A stretch of 64,000 nt of DNA, taken from NCBI GenBank assembly GCA_963693365.1, contig CAVNZM010000010.1, positions 1,798,001 to 1,862,000 of the forward strand, read 5' to 3'. The translations under genes were made by a program, and so were the position numbers. The stretch comes from Amoebidium appalachense. Its lineage: Eukaryota; Ichthyosporea. Positions within the stretch are counted from its first letter, which is position 1, and each line of letters opens with the position of its first letter. The notes below the pieces were generated by a model. The model was not told where the DNA came from and did no database searches. It worked only from the letters and a program-made list of their open reading frames with translations. Below are positions 1 through 13,374 of the stretch, in pieces.

Positions 1-281
1 CAGGACCGTTCCCGCCCCCCCCCTTCCGCTCTTCTTTCCTCTTGATCGAACCTACATGCATGCGTCAAGAGCTGTGGAAAGATAGAACCACACACACAGT
101 CTCTCTCCCTCACACACACTCTCTCTCCCTCACACACACTCTCTCTCCCTCTTAATCCTATCTATTAGAATTTAACTGGCCAATCATACCACAGGACCGT
201 TCCCGCCACCTTTGACCTGGTGTATTTCATTGGTTGGACACCCGGCAAGAACCAACCAAAGCCGGCAAAGAGGGTTTGAAG

Positions 282-322
<41 letters not shown>

Positions 323-394
323 CCCCCCCCCCCCCCCCCCCCCTCCCCCACCCTTTACCCCACCCTTGGCCTTCCGGCCTTCCGGCCCGCTCTT

Positions 395-449
<55 letters not shown>

Positions 450-1015
450 ACACCACACACACACACACAGGAGTGAGGAAACGTCGCTAGGAACCTCTCA
501 TCTTCATTTTGGCGCTGAATATCCCAGTATATTCTAAAACTCGTCTCTCTCCCCATCCCTTCTATATCTCATCGGTGCATATCTCTGTGAACCTATGATC
601 TTCATGATGGCCGCTGTATATCCAAATGTTTTTTTTTCGTCTATCTCCCCGTCCCTCATATTTCATCCCCGTATCTCCTTGCAGGGGTCAGGAAATGTCT
701 CCATGAAGGACCTCGACAAGGTCTTTGCACCCAAAGGATCCGACCCGAAACAGTAGAGCCCGGCACGTCCCGAAACTATTGTCATGTTAGACCCAAACAA
801 GCCCAACTGGACTCCGGTAACACGAGTCAACGAGTCTTGAGGAAGACGTTTTCCCTTCTCGATTGGTTTTTCGACCCATGTACTGTCCCTGTTTGTCGTT
901 TTTTTTTTTTTTTTTTTTTTTTTTGTGTGTTTCTTCTTGGCCCCTTTCTCAGTGCTCATAGTTGTGAAGGAAATCGTGCCTACAAGGAAGGTATTGGGTG
1001 GAGGGGTGTGTGTGT

Positions 1016-1055
<40 letters not shown>

Positions 1056-1803
1056 GATGCTTGTCTTGAGACTGTATTGTACACTGTGCAACAATAATTG
1101 TGTTTCTCAAATCCAAAGATTTCTGGATTTCTGTGGGATTTGCGAAGGATGTATACAGTTGGTCAATCGAATGGTTAGGTTAGGTATGATGTATTACCAC
1201 ATGTACATGCTGTGCTGGAAATTCCTAACATGTAGTACATGGGAAAGTGTACTTAATACCCAAACACACACACACACAAACACGCACGCACACACACACA
1301 CACACACACACCCACACACACACACACTGTTATCAGTCTCTGGGATGGACCACCACTGCCATGCAAAATTAAACATAAAGAAAACATATACTCAATGCAG
1401 CCTTTGGAGCCACGTGCGCAATATGGGCCTGAGAATTTGGATCCGTTGGTGTGCCTGTTTCTCAGCAGGCTCGCATTGTGGGTTCATGAAAGTGTGAACA
1501 CCTTGTGTGGGCGTATGCACGGGAGTGTGTGTGTTTGTCTGTGTGGGTGGGTGGGCGTGGATGTGTGTGTGTGGGTGTGGGTGTGGGTGTGATTGTGTAC
1601 GTGTGTGTAGTGTGTGTGCGTGTGTGTGTGCGTGTGTGCGTGTGTGCGTGTGCATGTGTGGGCGTGGGCGTGGGTGCTCGTGTGCGCGCGTGTGTGATAC
1701 GTAAAATGGTCTGATATTCCATACTGGGCTTCGAATTCCGGACCGTGTGTGCATGTATGTGTAAGCGTAAATGTATGGATGTATGCTTCTCTCTGTGTGT
1801 GTG

Positions 1804-1893
<90 letters not shown>

Positions 1894-3218
1894 TTTGTGG
1901 GTATATGTGAGCGTGTTTGTGTGTGCCACGGTGCACGGTGTGACGGTGTGTGCTTGTTTATCCGTGATGATGTGTGGATTCTAAGGTGTGGGTGGGTGTG
2001 AATCTGTGTACGGGGTTTATGCCTGTCTATCTGGTTTTAATTCTCTCTGACTCTGTGTGTCTACAGGTGTATGTGCGTGTGTGTGTGTGCGCGCGCGCGA
2101 TTGTATGCATGTGCGCATGTGTTTCATAGCATATTTGTATGCTCACGCACGGCATGCTCATCCAAGTGTGTGTGTGTGTGGCTGTGTTCTCATGCTAACG
2201 GTATGTGTGTGTGTGTTTGTTTTTGTGTGTGTGTGTGCTTGTGTCTGTGTGTGCGTGTGTTTGTGTGTGTGTGAGTGCAGGGGTGCCACCCTTGCATAAA
2301 TATAAGTCACGAAGCATACTTCACGTATACCAATCTTCTTAGGTGTGGGGGGGAAGGGGGGTCAGCCATGTGACATCTTTTGTAACCACGGATGTATGTG
2401 CATGCGCACGCACATGAATGTGAGTTGTGTGTGTGTGTGCATGCATGCCTGTGTGCATGTGTGTGTGTGTGCATGTGTGTGCATACATGTGGGTGTGTCT
2501 GCTTAAATGTGTGCACATGCATGTGCTTGCATGCATGCGTGTTTGCATGTATGTGTGTGCATGTGTGTGCTACCTAATGTGCACTGCCACGAGGCCAGAA
2601 ATCTCTGGCGGCTAGCTGTTGGTGAATGGGTGGATGGGTGGGTTATAAAAAGGCGCAAGCTAAGGGGTGGGTGGGTGGGGCTAATACACTACACGTACTT
2701 ACAATTGTGCGTGTGTGTGTGCGTGTGTGTGTTTCTGGGCGGGCGGGCGGGGCATAGCATACCTCTGGAGTCACGGGGTAGGCTCGTTTCATCGAAGGTG
2801 CAGCGAATACGATTCATTGTCTTTTATTTATATATTTTCATTGGCCATCAAGGCTATTTCACTGCTTCGTTTAAATTCTTTTGGAATAAAGAGTTTAAAT
2901 GGGAGTGACTAGAATATATCACTGATACCGTTGCCTAGCATTTAGCCGGCATTCATATGTCCATACACCCACTTATGGGAATGCATCTTAAATTTGTAAA
3001 AGAACTTTCACTGTACACAACACATGATTAACATGTAAACACTTTTGCACATATCAAAACGTGCCCGTAATTTCCCAACAGCCCACACCCTCCCCATCAG
3101 TACAATTTTCATTCGACGTTTTCATTCATACAATAGATCTGCAACACTCAAAAAAGGTCATGATCCACCCGCTACTAACTAGGTAGAAGACTACCCATAT
3201 TTGGATAAGTGATTAACC
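1..3218. repeat. Gene-free repeat block at left edge
   Basis: I see no supportable gene here. The stretch holds poly-C at about 283-343, (CA)n at about 397-470, a T tract at about 900-924, poly-G at about 1017-1054, and (CA)n/(TG)n at about 1263-1328, 1510-1700 and 1807-1891. Interrupted TG-rich DNA continues to about 2740. Open frames in this stretch translate as His-Thr or Val-Cys dipeptide runs, or as Pro/Gly runs, which is what dinucleotide repeats and homopolymers give in every frame. From 2760 to 3218 the DNA is ordinary AT-rich sequence with no long ORF. Confidence 0.85.
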
Positions 3219-4281
3219 TTATTTGGTAGGGAAACCAGGGCTGGGCTGAGACCCCTTCTTGTTACAAACCTCCTTACAGCTCTGGCCGACGCACCCAAAC
3301 ACCTCCTCCGTTCCTTTCCCCTTCCCGCACGCCGACTCATAAACAACACTGAAATGCCTTCGGCAACTGGCCGTTTCAGCATCAATGGGCACCTCGATAG
3401 ATGTTCCCTCCCATCGGCTACGTGCCACACACTGCTCAACCATCCCGTCCGGCGTGTCCTCAGGGTACGATGTCAGACACATGGTAACCTTGAAATCATC
3501 CCCAGGATTGACATTGTCCGGGAGGCTCGCCCAAGAGAAGGTGATGGGGTAAAGTTTCGCCTGACTGTCCTCTTCCCAATCGCTGCTCTGAACAGTCCAT
3601 ACGTCACCTGGCGTGCGGCACTTATTCGCCTCCAATGGGACAAGTTCCCATTTTTGTGTTGGGACGTCCTGCTTGCAATCAACAAACATGAGAGGCTCCG
3701 AGGCTGGGGATGAGGAAAAAATCTTCAACACACTTGTCTTCCCTGTCCACCCGCAGTTGGCCGTCCGGAAGGGGAAGGGTAAACTGCTTCACATCATCGC
3801 TCCATGTATCGTATGTACAGTCGATAACATATACACGGGCGTCTGAGCCCGGCTCCCCGAACAGGTTGTCATATACCATACACCTCCCGTCCTTCGTGTG
3901 CAAATGTGAACCGTTAACGTAGATTTGAAGCACGGTGTTGCTTTCGCAATCACCCAAGATCGGCCATGCGGTGCCATCCGTTACCAAACATTTCCCGGAC
4001 GATTGTGACCGGATAAGCAATGGCCCTTTAGGGAGATCATCACGCGGGCTTGCCGGGGCGGTTTCAACAGAATTAAAATCAGCATAGGTGGTGGTGGCTG
4101 CCCATGTTGTCGCTGGTTGGGTGGCGGCTGCTTGTGTAGTAGCTGCGAATGTTGTGGTGGGGATGAGAGCGGCAGCCTCCTGGGTGCCCGCCGGCTGTGG
4201 GATGGGAACAGCTGCTGTGAGGGACGCAAACAGGGGTAGGGCGAGGGCTATGCCCCTCATAGAGTTCTTGCAGGAAGCCAT
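3219..4281 (-). CDS. Secreted protein with Thr/Ala linker and ricin-B-like beta-trefoil, frameshifted
   Basis: The first frame (4281 down to 3679) starts with a signal peptide (hydrophobic core about residues 9-24, ending TAAVP). A Thr/Ala-rich linker follows at residues 40-65, then a trefoil-like lectin domain from about residue 86 with the start LLIRSQSSGKCLV, a Gly-x-Cys motif and paired Cys. The second frame (to the stop at 3219) continues the same domain with a QKW motif typical of ricin-B repeats. It then has a Cys-containing C-terminal region that I do not recognise. The frames join at a run of six T on the coding strand near 3718-3724; one base fewer would restore a single ORF of about 350 residues. 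No intron fits the junction. This may be a sequence error or a real break. Family knowledge: such domains bind sugars. A role in secreted or surface carbohydrate binding is inferred. The alternative start at residue 8 would also keep the signal peptide. Confidence 0.7.
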
Positions 4282-6210
4282 TTGCTTTCAAAATAAGTAA
4301 TTTACTAAGGTAGGTGTGTGGGGGGAAATTCGTGTTTGCCTTTGCCCGTGTGGACTGAGTCGATATTCCTCGTGTGCGGGCGTTTTGTGAATCAAATCGT
4401 GAGTTCAAAGAAACGAAAGTCAGCATCGTTTTTGTTAGCGTTCCCGCTTGGCGATCGCCCCCGCATTCCTTCTCAGATTACAGTTTACCTGTTGACATAT
4501 GTTGTCTCATAGAATTTTAATAACCTTTCGGCTATGAATGAACTATGTGTATACACTAATACTATTAGTCTCTACCAAAAAAAAAAAGAAAGAGAAGGGC
4601 TATTTTTAACGGACAAAAAGGAGCCCCACAATAAACGTGGAACGGTTACAAAGGTCCAAGGACGACCTACAGTCCTACACTAGTAGAGGGCCAAGATGAT
4701 TGGTCCTGATGAACGATGAACGTAGGTTATCAGCAAAAGAAAAAAGCAAGACACCATGACTCAGAGTTCGAAAACCACCTTTACCAACACATATGAGTGC
4801 GTGCTAAGCATTGAAAAGCTTCTATTTACTCTTTTTTTATTGTAGTTGAACTTGCATAAAGCTCGGCTTAGTGCGCATTTACGTGTCACGACCAGCGCAG
4901 CGCGCTGACATGCGTGGGCATTGGAATGCCGAAGGATAGAAATAGTGACTTATGACTTAAGTTATAGTCTGAAATACTGCGCATTGATTGGCTTGGCGTT
5001 AAGGCTAAAGACGGGCACCGATTGGCTAGCTTGGTTATGAGTGAGCAGGGTTGGGCTGGGGTTGGCCAGCTTAGCTGTATTGTCGTTTGGCCAATCGTAA
5101 CGGACAATTTCTTAATCGTAACGGGGGGGTTCTTGGGGATCTGCAAGCCCAGCTAAAAACGCCCCTCCAGTCACAAAACTCAAAATACGCGTTTTTAAAA
5201 ATTAAGTGTCGCACAATTACAAGCCCTGGACACTTGTCGGGGTTCGATATTGCTCATGAGAAGATGTAGATATGTTCTTGAACAGAAATATTGAAAAAAT
5301 TAGGTACAGTTAGATATTAGGGAACCTTGTTTATAATGCTATACATCTGATATGAAAGCTGTTACGACGGCACCCTAACCTTATTCGTATCGGGGTCTTT
5401 TTCGTTAATCGTGATTACGACGATTTTTTTTCGTAATCCCCCCCTTAAGCTTGTGAGTGAGTCCAGCAGTGGGTCGACATCTCGTAGCAAAATGTCAGAA
5501 ACTCTTACATTGCCGTGGAAATATTATTATATTGTGTAGACCAAAAGGAAGAAAATACAGTAAAGGAAAATTTTTGTTTTTTCATAGTCGCATGTTTTAT
5601 GTGTATTTAGCAACCGTTTTATGACCTGTTTTCGGATGTCAGGAATGCACAATTATATGCTGATGACTACCAACGCAGCTGCAGGAACAGTAGGAATAAT
5701 GCCCATTGTATAACCTATGCAATTATCATATTCCAAGAAATATTGTGATTGTAAAAGATTACTACTCTTGCTTGTAAAGGGAGAGCTATATGTATTATTT
5801 GTGCAACTTTGGTGACCAACTGATGATGCGTGGCTTCAACGACTTGGAAATCTATCTCACCTCACAAATAGTCATCCAACCTTACATTTCTATGACTATT
5901 CACGAATCACAATCGAGAACATAAATTAGATTGCTCTGAATCCAATCGCCGAGGCTCCCACTCCCTCTTGAATCCAACCACGAAAGGCCTCAGAAATGAA
6001 TATTCTCCGAAGCTAACAGCCAGGCCGCTAACAGGACGACTTTTGTTGAGCAAATTGCGAAATGGAGAGAGCAAATGGTGCCGCAATGATTCAGCCTCTT
6101 GGGCTAGTCCTTGCGTCCTTGGATGACGGGCCGGGTAGCTCTATGTCTCGTTTTTTTAAGGTGCTGGTTTGGAATGGGTTCAGAACTTCCTTGCCTGGCC
6201 ACCGCGTCGT
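4282..6210. other. Intergenic, no gene seen
   Basis: Ordinary mixed-composition DNA with few microsatellites, unlike most of the window. Short poly-A or poly-T tracts occur at 4578-4590 and 5425-5432. Several ATTGG/CCAAT pentamers lie in 4985-5100. A small inverted repeat, GATTACGA with TCGTAATC, lies at about 5413-5437. No ORF with a recognisable product was found on either strand. Confidence 0.6.
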
Positions 6211-6218
6211 GATGGGGT

Positions 6219-6224
6219 TATAAA
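6219..6224 (+). promoter_or_regulatory. TATA box of the BTB/WD gene
   Basis: TATAAA lies 77 bp upstream of the ATG at 6296. The spacing leaves room for a transcription start near 6250 and a short leader. The box is intact although the reading frame downstream is disabled. Confidence 0.55.
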
Positions 6225-6295
6225 CAGCACCCATTCTCTTTCTCTACAGCAGGACAGGCACAGACTCAGCAGGCAAAGTGTTAAAACGGTCGTCA

Positions 6296-6584
6296 TGGAA
6301 GCTTTTTAGTTTTTGTTAGCTGCTGAGCGGCTTGAAAGAGAGGGACCTCACTTCTTGGGCACATAGCGGCCACCGCACGGGAGCTGTGCGCCAAAGAGAC
6401 CGCCCTAAGCGCAGAAGCAAAAGCCCTGGAAAGTGATCGCGAAAAGCTAAATGAGGAGAGGTGTGTGGGCAAGCAGAATACCAACCTCCCCTTTTCCCCA
6501 CCTCCAAAGTTCACCCATTCGTCGACACACAAATTCACTCGTCTCTCCGGAACTCTCTATTTGTAGTTCCGTTTCAGCCTCCCC

Positions 6585-6639
<55 letters not shown>

Positions 6640-6874
6640 CCCCCCCGTCCCCCCCCCCACCCCAACCACACCGCCCCCCCCCCCCCCCCCCCCCAAACTA
6701 CCACAACACCACCCATCCACCCACTGCTTTTTTCACTTTCCTGCTTTTTACTCCCCCCCCCCCCCCCCCTCTTGCTTTTCACACCTGTTTCTCCTCCTGG
6801 ATTTCGAAGCAGTTTCTATAAGCTGTAGCTGTGCCAAACTCACCAGGCCCCCCCCCCACCCCCGCCCCCTCTCT

Positions 6875-6914
<40 letters not shown>

Positions 6915-7428
6915 CCTCGCTTCCCCCCTTCTCGCTCGCCGTCTTCCGTTCTTATTTTATCCCGTCTTGTGGATCCCCTACCACCACCACCACCCACACC
7001 CACCCCCTACCCCGCCCACCCCGCACGCATCACATCCTCCCCCCCCTTCACCTCCCCCCCCCCTCCCCCCTTCCTCGGGGGCCCATGTGCTCCACAGGAA
7101 ATTTCATCGCTGCCCACACTCTGCTTTCCTTTACTAGTTTGAGGTATGGTATGTGAGTGCACGGCGACGCATGTGTTGCTGTATGTATGAGCATGACAAC
7201 AGGCCTTATCGGTGGGTATGGTGGATGCAGTGATGGTGGTGGTGTGTGTGTGTTGGGGGGGGGGGGGGGGGGGGGGGTTTGGACAATTGTGTGTATGTTG
7301 GTGAGGCTTGACTGCTGACTCTTACTCGTCTACGTAAGCAGAAGCACACACACACATAAAGACGCACACATGTTCGCCGGCTACTTGTCCGCACGCACAC
7401 ACACGCAGATCAACGCACACACACACAA

Positions 7429-7466
<38 letters not shown>

Positions 7467-7824
7467 GAGAACATGCACACGCATGTATGCACACACGTAC
7501 GCACGCACACAAAAGACACGCATACATGCGAAGACACACACACACACACAACCATTCACACACAGAGAGAGAAAGAGAGAGGGAGGGAGGGAGCGAGAGA
7601 GAGAGTGTGTGTGTGTGTGACTTCCACCCGGCAACTGCTATTTCTGTGCCTTGCTAGCTGTCTGTCTCTCATACCACATCTTTTTATATTCATGTTATAC
7701 TCCTCAGAATCTTATGAGCCCATATTCCCTCGGCATCCAATTTTTACAGCAAGTGTTTTTAGCATGTCTGCCCCACTTACATCGTGTCTGAACTCTTCCT
7801 TGTCGCCTCCTATTTCAGAATCAA

Positions 7825-7856
<32 letters not shown>

Positions 7857-9543
7857 TTAAAGTATCGCTTTTTGGTTCCTCTCCGCCCCCTTCCGCCCTC
7901 CTCCTCGTAATTCCTAAGGCCCCCCTGACCTTTTCCCCCCCTTCCGCCCCTCTCTCCCTCCCCGTGCCCTTTACTATGTTTCATGATGTGTTGCATTTAG
8001 TGTGCATATATACACTCTGTGACACGTTTTTTCCCCAGAAACCCGAAGTTGAAATGATAGTATGCACATACGGTTTCATAGGCACTTATGACCGCTTTTG
8101 CGTGTATACAGAGAACGGTTTGCAGCCGAATTCGAGGCTGTGTGTCAGCTCAACCAACACTCTAGCGACCAAATTGTTCTCGATGTGGGCGGCCATCGCT
8201 TCCACACCACCCGCCAGACCCTCTGTTCAGCACCGGGCTCCATGCTGGCCGCATGGTTCAGCGGCCGCCACGCCGTCCAAACCTGACCGGACGGTTCTGT
8301 TTTTATCGACCGGTCGCCAGTTTTGTTTGAATAAGTACTCGATTTGCTGCGTACGGGGGGGGGTCAATCCACTGCTTCCGGCGGACGAGAACGCGAAAGA
8401 ACAGCTGCAGGACGAGTTTGAATTTTTCTGTTTGAAGTGGCCCGGTTCAGAGCCGTCGCCGACAATCGTGGACTTGTGCCGTGGGGAGCCGCAGTGTATG
8501 GTGCTGAACCATTCTTTTGGTCTCGACGATTCAAAATTTTACTTGGCCCCCAACGTTAACCGGTTATTGACTAAAGATGATAGAACCAGCATAGGCACCG
8601 GTAATCTATGGTATACCACGACCGGGAAAGGCTGAAAACATGGCATGGTAAAGATGGTGATTTTGGCAAGCTCAACGAGCTATTGGTGGATCAGCAGCAG
8701 ACGTATGTTGTGAGTTCCTATGAGCAAAACAACCGGACGAACGTGGTTCTCTATAGCGTGGTGGACGGTTCCATGAAGAAGCCAATTCACCTGAACACTT
8801 CGATTCAGTCGCTCAATCTCTTGCGCGGAGACATGTTGGTGTTGAGAACATGGGACGGTGTGATTTCGGTGCAAAGCATCGCTACTGGCGATGCGCTGTA
8901 GCACATTGTGCCTGAGGGGGTATCTTACTCAGACGTGTGTAAGCGATTAATTTTCTTCTGCAGCATAGTGCCGAGGCGTTTGTTGAATACGATAACCATG
9001 CACATGGTTTTGTTAAGCAATGGGTCGCCGTATAAGACCACAACGCTGGCAGGGAAGTGTATGAAGAACATTTCGTGTTGGATTCCGGCAAAGGGAGGAT
9101 GTGGTTGTCGAGCAAGCGTTTGGCCTCGCTAAGGGTTGACGATGAGAGAAAGTACGAGCAGTATGAAGTCGAGTATCAAATGTGGGATGAGAATGGTAAA
9201 GTTTTGGTTCCTGCCAACGCTGGTCACGCTAGGCCAGGGCGCTCGGCAGAGAGATGTTTTGGGGTTCAGTGGGCCTGCAGCTGATATGTTCTCTGTGAAG
9301 ACCAAAGCAGGTTTGGACATATATGTACTGAAGCACACAACCATGCGTACTGTTGCAGTTGCAGAGTGTGTTAAGTTTGATTTGCGTGAGGCGGATCGTG
9401 CGTGGTGGTCTCAGGTACGTAGTGCTAATGTGGAGGTTGCTGGTGCAACTCTCGTGGCTTTGGGGAAGGATGGCAAGGCAAGGGTGTGGAGTCTCCCTAA
9501 GCAATTGCAAAACCCCAACAAGTGCAGGCATGTCGGTATTTGA
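6296..9543 (+). pseudogene. Disabled KCTD-type BTB/POZ plus beta-propeller (WD-like) protein
   Basis: Exon 1 (about 6296-6461) encodes Glu/Lys-rich coiled coil (ends ALESDREKLNEE). Its donor AG|GTGTGT joins the acceptor CAG at 8109-8111, rebuilding an AGA codon and continuing into ERFAAEFEAVCQLN, so the splice preserves a coiled coil leading into the BTB domain. The BTB core reads QIVLDVGGHRFHTTRQTL, then DGSVFIDRSPVLFE and VLDLLRTG, as in KCTD proteins. Downstream segments (8364-8635, 8608-8901, 8957-9250, 9210-9543) resemble a beta-propeller ending GKDGKARVW. BTB plus WD is the layout of the KCTD3/SHKBP1 group. Disablements: TAG at codon 5 of exon 1, a frame shift near 6340-6360, TGA at 8284, TAA at 8332, a shift in the G9 run at 8356-8364, shifts near 8600 and 8930, TAG at 8899, TAA near 9031 and a shift near 9230. 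That is too many for sequencing slips alone. Confidence 0.75.
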
Positions 9544-10507
9544 TGAAATGACATTATGAATCTCCTGTGTGTGTGTAAGCGAATTAAAACGTTTTTTTTT
9601 AGCGAATTAAAACGTTTTTTTTTTTTGTTTTTTTTTTTTTGTTTTTTTTTGTTTTTTTTTGTCTTGTGTTATAGAAGAAAGATTTTTTGGCTCGCCAAAA
9701 CTTCCCGCCCTAATTTCCGTGTTTGGCTAATCAATCAAATCGTGCGCGAATAATTGGTCCATATTTTATTTTTATTGAGATTGCATTTTTGACTGGGGCA
9801 GACAATACACTTCTAGGACTGTATGATATACATAAGGACAAATAACTATTGCATTTTGCCTGACTCGTAGGTTGTCTCTTTGCCATTGGGGTTAATGTAA
9901 ATACACACCGGTTCACTCCAAACTGTTGCCGTTTTGCCACTTTTACTAACGCTTTGTTCAGCTACACTTTTTTGGGTGGGTGACTAAGTATACGTAATAT
10001 AATTTGGTCGATATGCATGGCCAGTCATATGAGGCCACCAGCTATATCACTCCAAGGATTGCAGGCCCACCCGTCAATAAACAGACACTGGCAGAATTAT
10101 CGCACCCATTGCAACATCTTACTTTATATGTACCTCAACAATTCCGAAGCTGGCTCAACACCGGGTACATGAGAAAGAGAGATAGAGAGGGAGGTGGGGG
10201 AGGGGGCCAGTTTGCTGCACCACGGGTTGAGCGCACACTCTTCTACAACTTCCCCTCCCCCCCTCATCCCCCCCCCCCCCCTCCCCACCCCCCCCACATA
10301 CACGCACCCAACACAGCATAAATCCCCCCTCCTGGGAACCCGGGCCCAGCCATTGTTTGCACGTATGATTCTACACCTGCTCGTCTGCGCACACAATCAT
10401 TATGTCATTTGTACGTACACTGGTGGCGACATGCACACTGAGGAGTAAAGTGTGGACTCTTGAGCAGTGATATCATCGAGCGGTGGTGTGTATGAGATTT
10501 GTGTGTC

Positions 10508-10581
<74 letters not shown>

Positions 10582-10739
10582 GGCGCACGCTGCGCGCGTG
10601 CGCACGCGCGCACGCGTGATGTATACAGGCCCCCGGTCCCCTCAAAACTTGCCTCTCGTGGATCCGTACCTGATATCGATATCATGATCATATTCTGCCT
10701 GGGGGGGGGGGGGTGGTCCGGGAGAGGGGGTCGGGGAAA

Positions 10740-10789
<50 letters not shown>

Positions 10790-11004
10790 CAAGGGATGCC
10801 TCTCACAATTTGTGGCCATGACGTCGACTACGGCTATCTCTGAGGGCGCCGTGGGCTATGTGTTTTTATATGTGTGTGTGTGGGTGGATGGATGGGCAGG
10901 CAGGCCCCTGGGGGGCCAGGGGAGGGGAGAGGGAGGGTTGCCTCGGAGGTGAGGAGGTGGGCCCGGGAGGAGGGGGGGAGGAGGGGTCGGGGGCGTTTTT
11001 TATT

Positions 11005-11039
<35 letters not shown>

Positions 11040-11326
11040 ATTTTATTTTTTTGGGGGGGGGGAGGACTCGGAGGGCATGGACATTAGAAACATGCACCCA
11101 CCTAACACCTTTTGCTTTCGGATTGTGCAGTTTGAACTGTTACACTGCCCAAATTGATTCCAACGACGTGTACATGCCTGGGTCAAGGCCAATACATTAT
11201 CACTGCAGAAACGACGGAAGATGTGAACGAGGGGAAAAAAATAGGAAATACTGAAAAGAGTTGGATACCACGAGAGGCCAGTTTTTTTGATGACCGTAGA
11301 CCCATGCCCGTAGCGGCACGTACATG

Positions 11327-11376
<50 letters not shown>

Positions 11377-11392
11377 CATACACACACACACA

Positions 11393-11484
<92 letters not shown>

Positions 11485-12041
11485 CGCAACACTGCATCGT
11501 GCCCCCTCCTACCTGATCACCAAAATGTAACAGCCAACTCCCCCCCCCCCCCCCCCGGGCCCCTCCTGGGGATGCGCGCATGCCACCGCTTCCCCCCCCC
11601 CCCTCCCGTATTCCATCCCCTTGCCCCATGGCCAGTGTAACTTCACCATTCCTTCTGTCCTACAACCGCTGCCCTAACCACCGGGATTCCTATTGGTCGT
11701 CAGAGCTTCCTTCGAGCACCTCAACTGTATGTACTTCATGTTCCTGGTTCCTCCCCAGAGCCCCTGCAGCCCACTGCAGCTGAGGCGTTTTGCACGGCCT
11801 TCTTATAGTTCCTCCCCTCGGTTTTACACCATTAGCTGGCATTATTTAGCATAAACGAAATCTTCCAGGGTCATGCAGGAGAAACGATGGACCAAAAACC
11901 GCATAGAGGAGCGGCTGAGGCATTGAAACATGCGCAAGCACAAAAGCCTATTTATTTTTTTTTGTTCTTTCTTCACCTCTTGCGACTCGGAAGTTCCGGG
12001 CCAAGAAAAAAAAAAAAAAAAGAATGCGGGGGTTGGGGGGT

Positions 12042-12078
<37 letters not shown>

Positions 12079-12079
12079 G

Positions 12080-12115
<36 letters not shown>

Positions 12116-12740
12116 GTTACGTTTCACGTTGGGTACCGGGTAGGGTGACGTCACTGCCCGCTCAGGGGAAAATGGCGCGAAAACTTCGCTATTAGTGACG
12201 TCATTCCTTCTTCCTTATTGGTCAGGCGGCCCTTTTGAAAGTTTTAAAAGATTCGAAAACCGTCGACTGAGTCGACTGAGCTCTTTCCGTGAAAAAATGG
12301 ACTTTTACCGTGACGCATGCGCAACACATGTTGAGAGCTAAACTAAATTCAAACTGTGCCTCTTGTTAGCGTTTATAGCCTTGAGCCTTGATAGAGTTGA
12401 GGATGGACTTTGTTGAGGGTATCATTCAATAGAGAAAAAAAAATTAGCTTTCTAATAGATATAGGTTTGATGGGGTTCTGATCGGTGCGAAGGGTCGAAA
12501 ATTACGAAAAACCAAAAATGTCTTCTCGTAGAAGGTGCCGAACAATAAAAAAGTAGGAATATATTTTTAAAAGTTTTTATAAAACAATAAAAAAGTAGGA
12601 ATATTAGTAAAAAGGTTCGAATCTAACCTTGAATCTCTAATCTGATACATGACCACCCACAACCACAGGCGATGAAGAGCACGTCTTATGCAACACGCCG
12701 TGTGGCACGCGCTTAACAAGATGGAGCAACAGGAGGGACA

Positions 12741-12772
<32 letters not shown>

Positions 12773-12900
12773 GGAGCCCCACAAGAAACAGCGTACAGAA
12801 AACGGCGATGCACACACAACAACAGGGAAAGAAGAAGAAAAAACGAGATCGAAACACGCGTAAAAATTCCACCAGCGGTTTACTTGCGCACTCTGCTACG
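9544..12900. repeat. Repeat-rich intergenic region
   Basis: A tandem duplication of GCGAATTAAAACG followed by T tracts lies at 9579-9660, just after the BTB pseudogene. Then come (TG)n at 10511-10580, a CG/CA-rich patch at 10580-10620, poly-G at 10740-10787, a TTTTTA-type tract at 10996-11052, (CA)n at 11331-11480, poly-A/poly-G/poly-A at 12004-12112 and poly-G at 12740-12771. I see no supportable gene. Confidence 0.75.
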
Positions 12901-12923
12901 GTACCCCGTGCAAGACGCTTTCC

Positions 12924-13374
12924 TTGCCCTCTTGGCTTCTCGCGGGGAAATCCGCAATCCGCCTCCCCCGCGAGACGGACGAAGAATTCGCGGCCCGTAA
13001 ACAACAAATGTGCTATAGCCGTCTGAGATGGATTCTGGGCGACGGGGATTCGTATCAGTTGTGGGAGTGTTGTCGCTTGGCCGTCAGAATTCTGTATTTC
13101 TCGTTCGAGCATCGCGGGTGGGCTCCACTGAGCGAGCGTAAAAATGAAATTCCAAGGGTGCGTGGGAACGGAATTGCAAACACTTACCGATTTTTGTTGG
13201 AAAGATCGAGCGGGCGTGGGTATGGTTTTGGGCGTCTAGTGGTCCTGTGCTGACTTTGGCTCAGATTGCTGATATGGAAGCGGAGGGAATGAGCAGCGGA
13301 ATAGACAGCGAGAGTGAATGTGAGAACGAGTGGGAGAGTGTGGATGAGGATGGAAGTGATGTGGAGACGGAGTA
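12924..13374 (+). CDS. Weak hypothetical protein, possibly frameshifted
   Basis: One open frame (12924-13253, 109 residues if the first in-frame start is used) has mixed, non-repetitive composition with Trp, Cys and Tyr (for example SRLRWILGDGDSYQLWE). A second frame overlaps its end and reads through a G-rich spot near 13205-13220 into a strongly acidic Ser/Glu tail (DSESECENEWESVDEDG) that stops at 13374. The two could be one gene with a single indel. I recognise no family, and no TATA box or splice evidence supports it, so it may be chance coding potential. Confidence 0.25.

Noticed and set aside
8284-9033. Alternative genetic code with reassigned stops in the BTB gene
   Set aside because: Other genes here end normally at TAG or TAA without in-frame stops, and the BTB locus also has several frame shifts, which a code change cannot explain.
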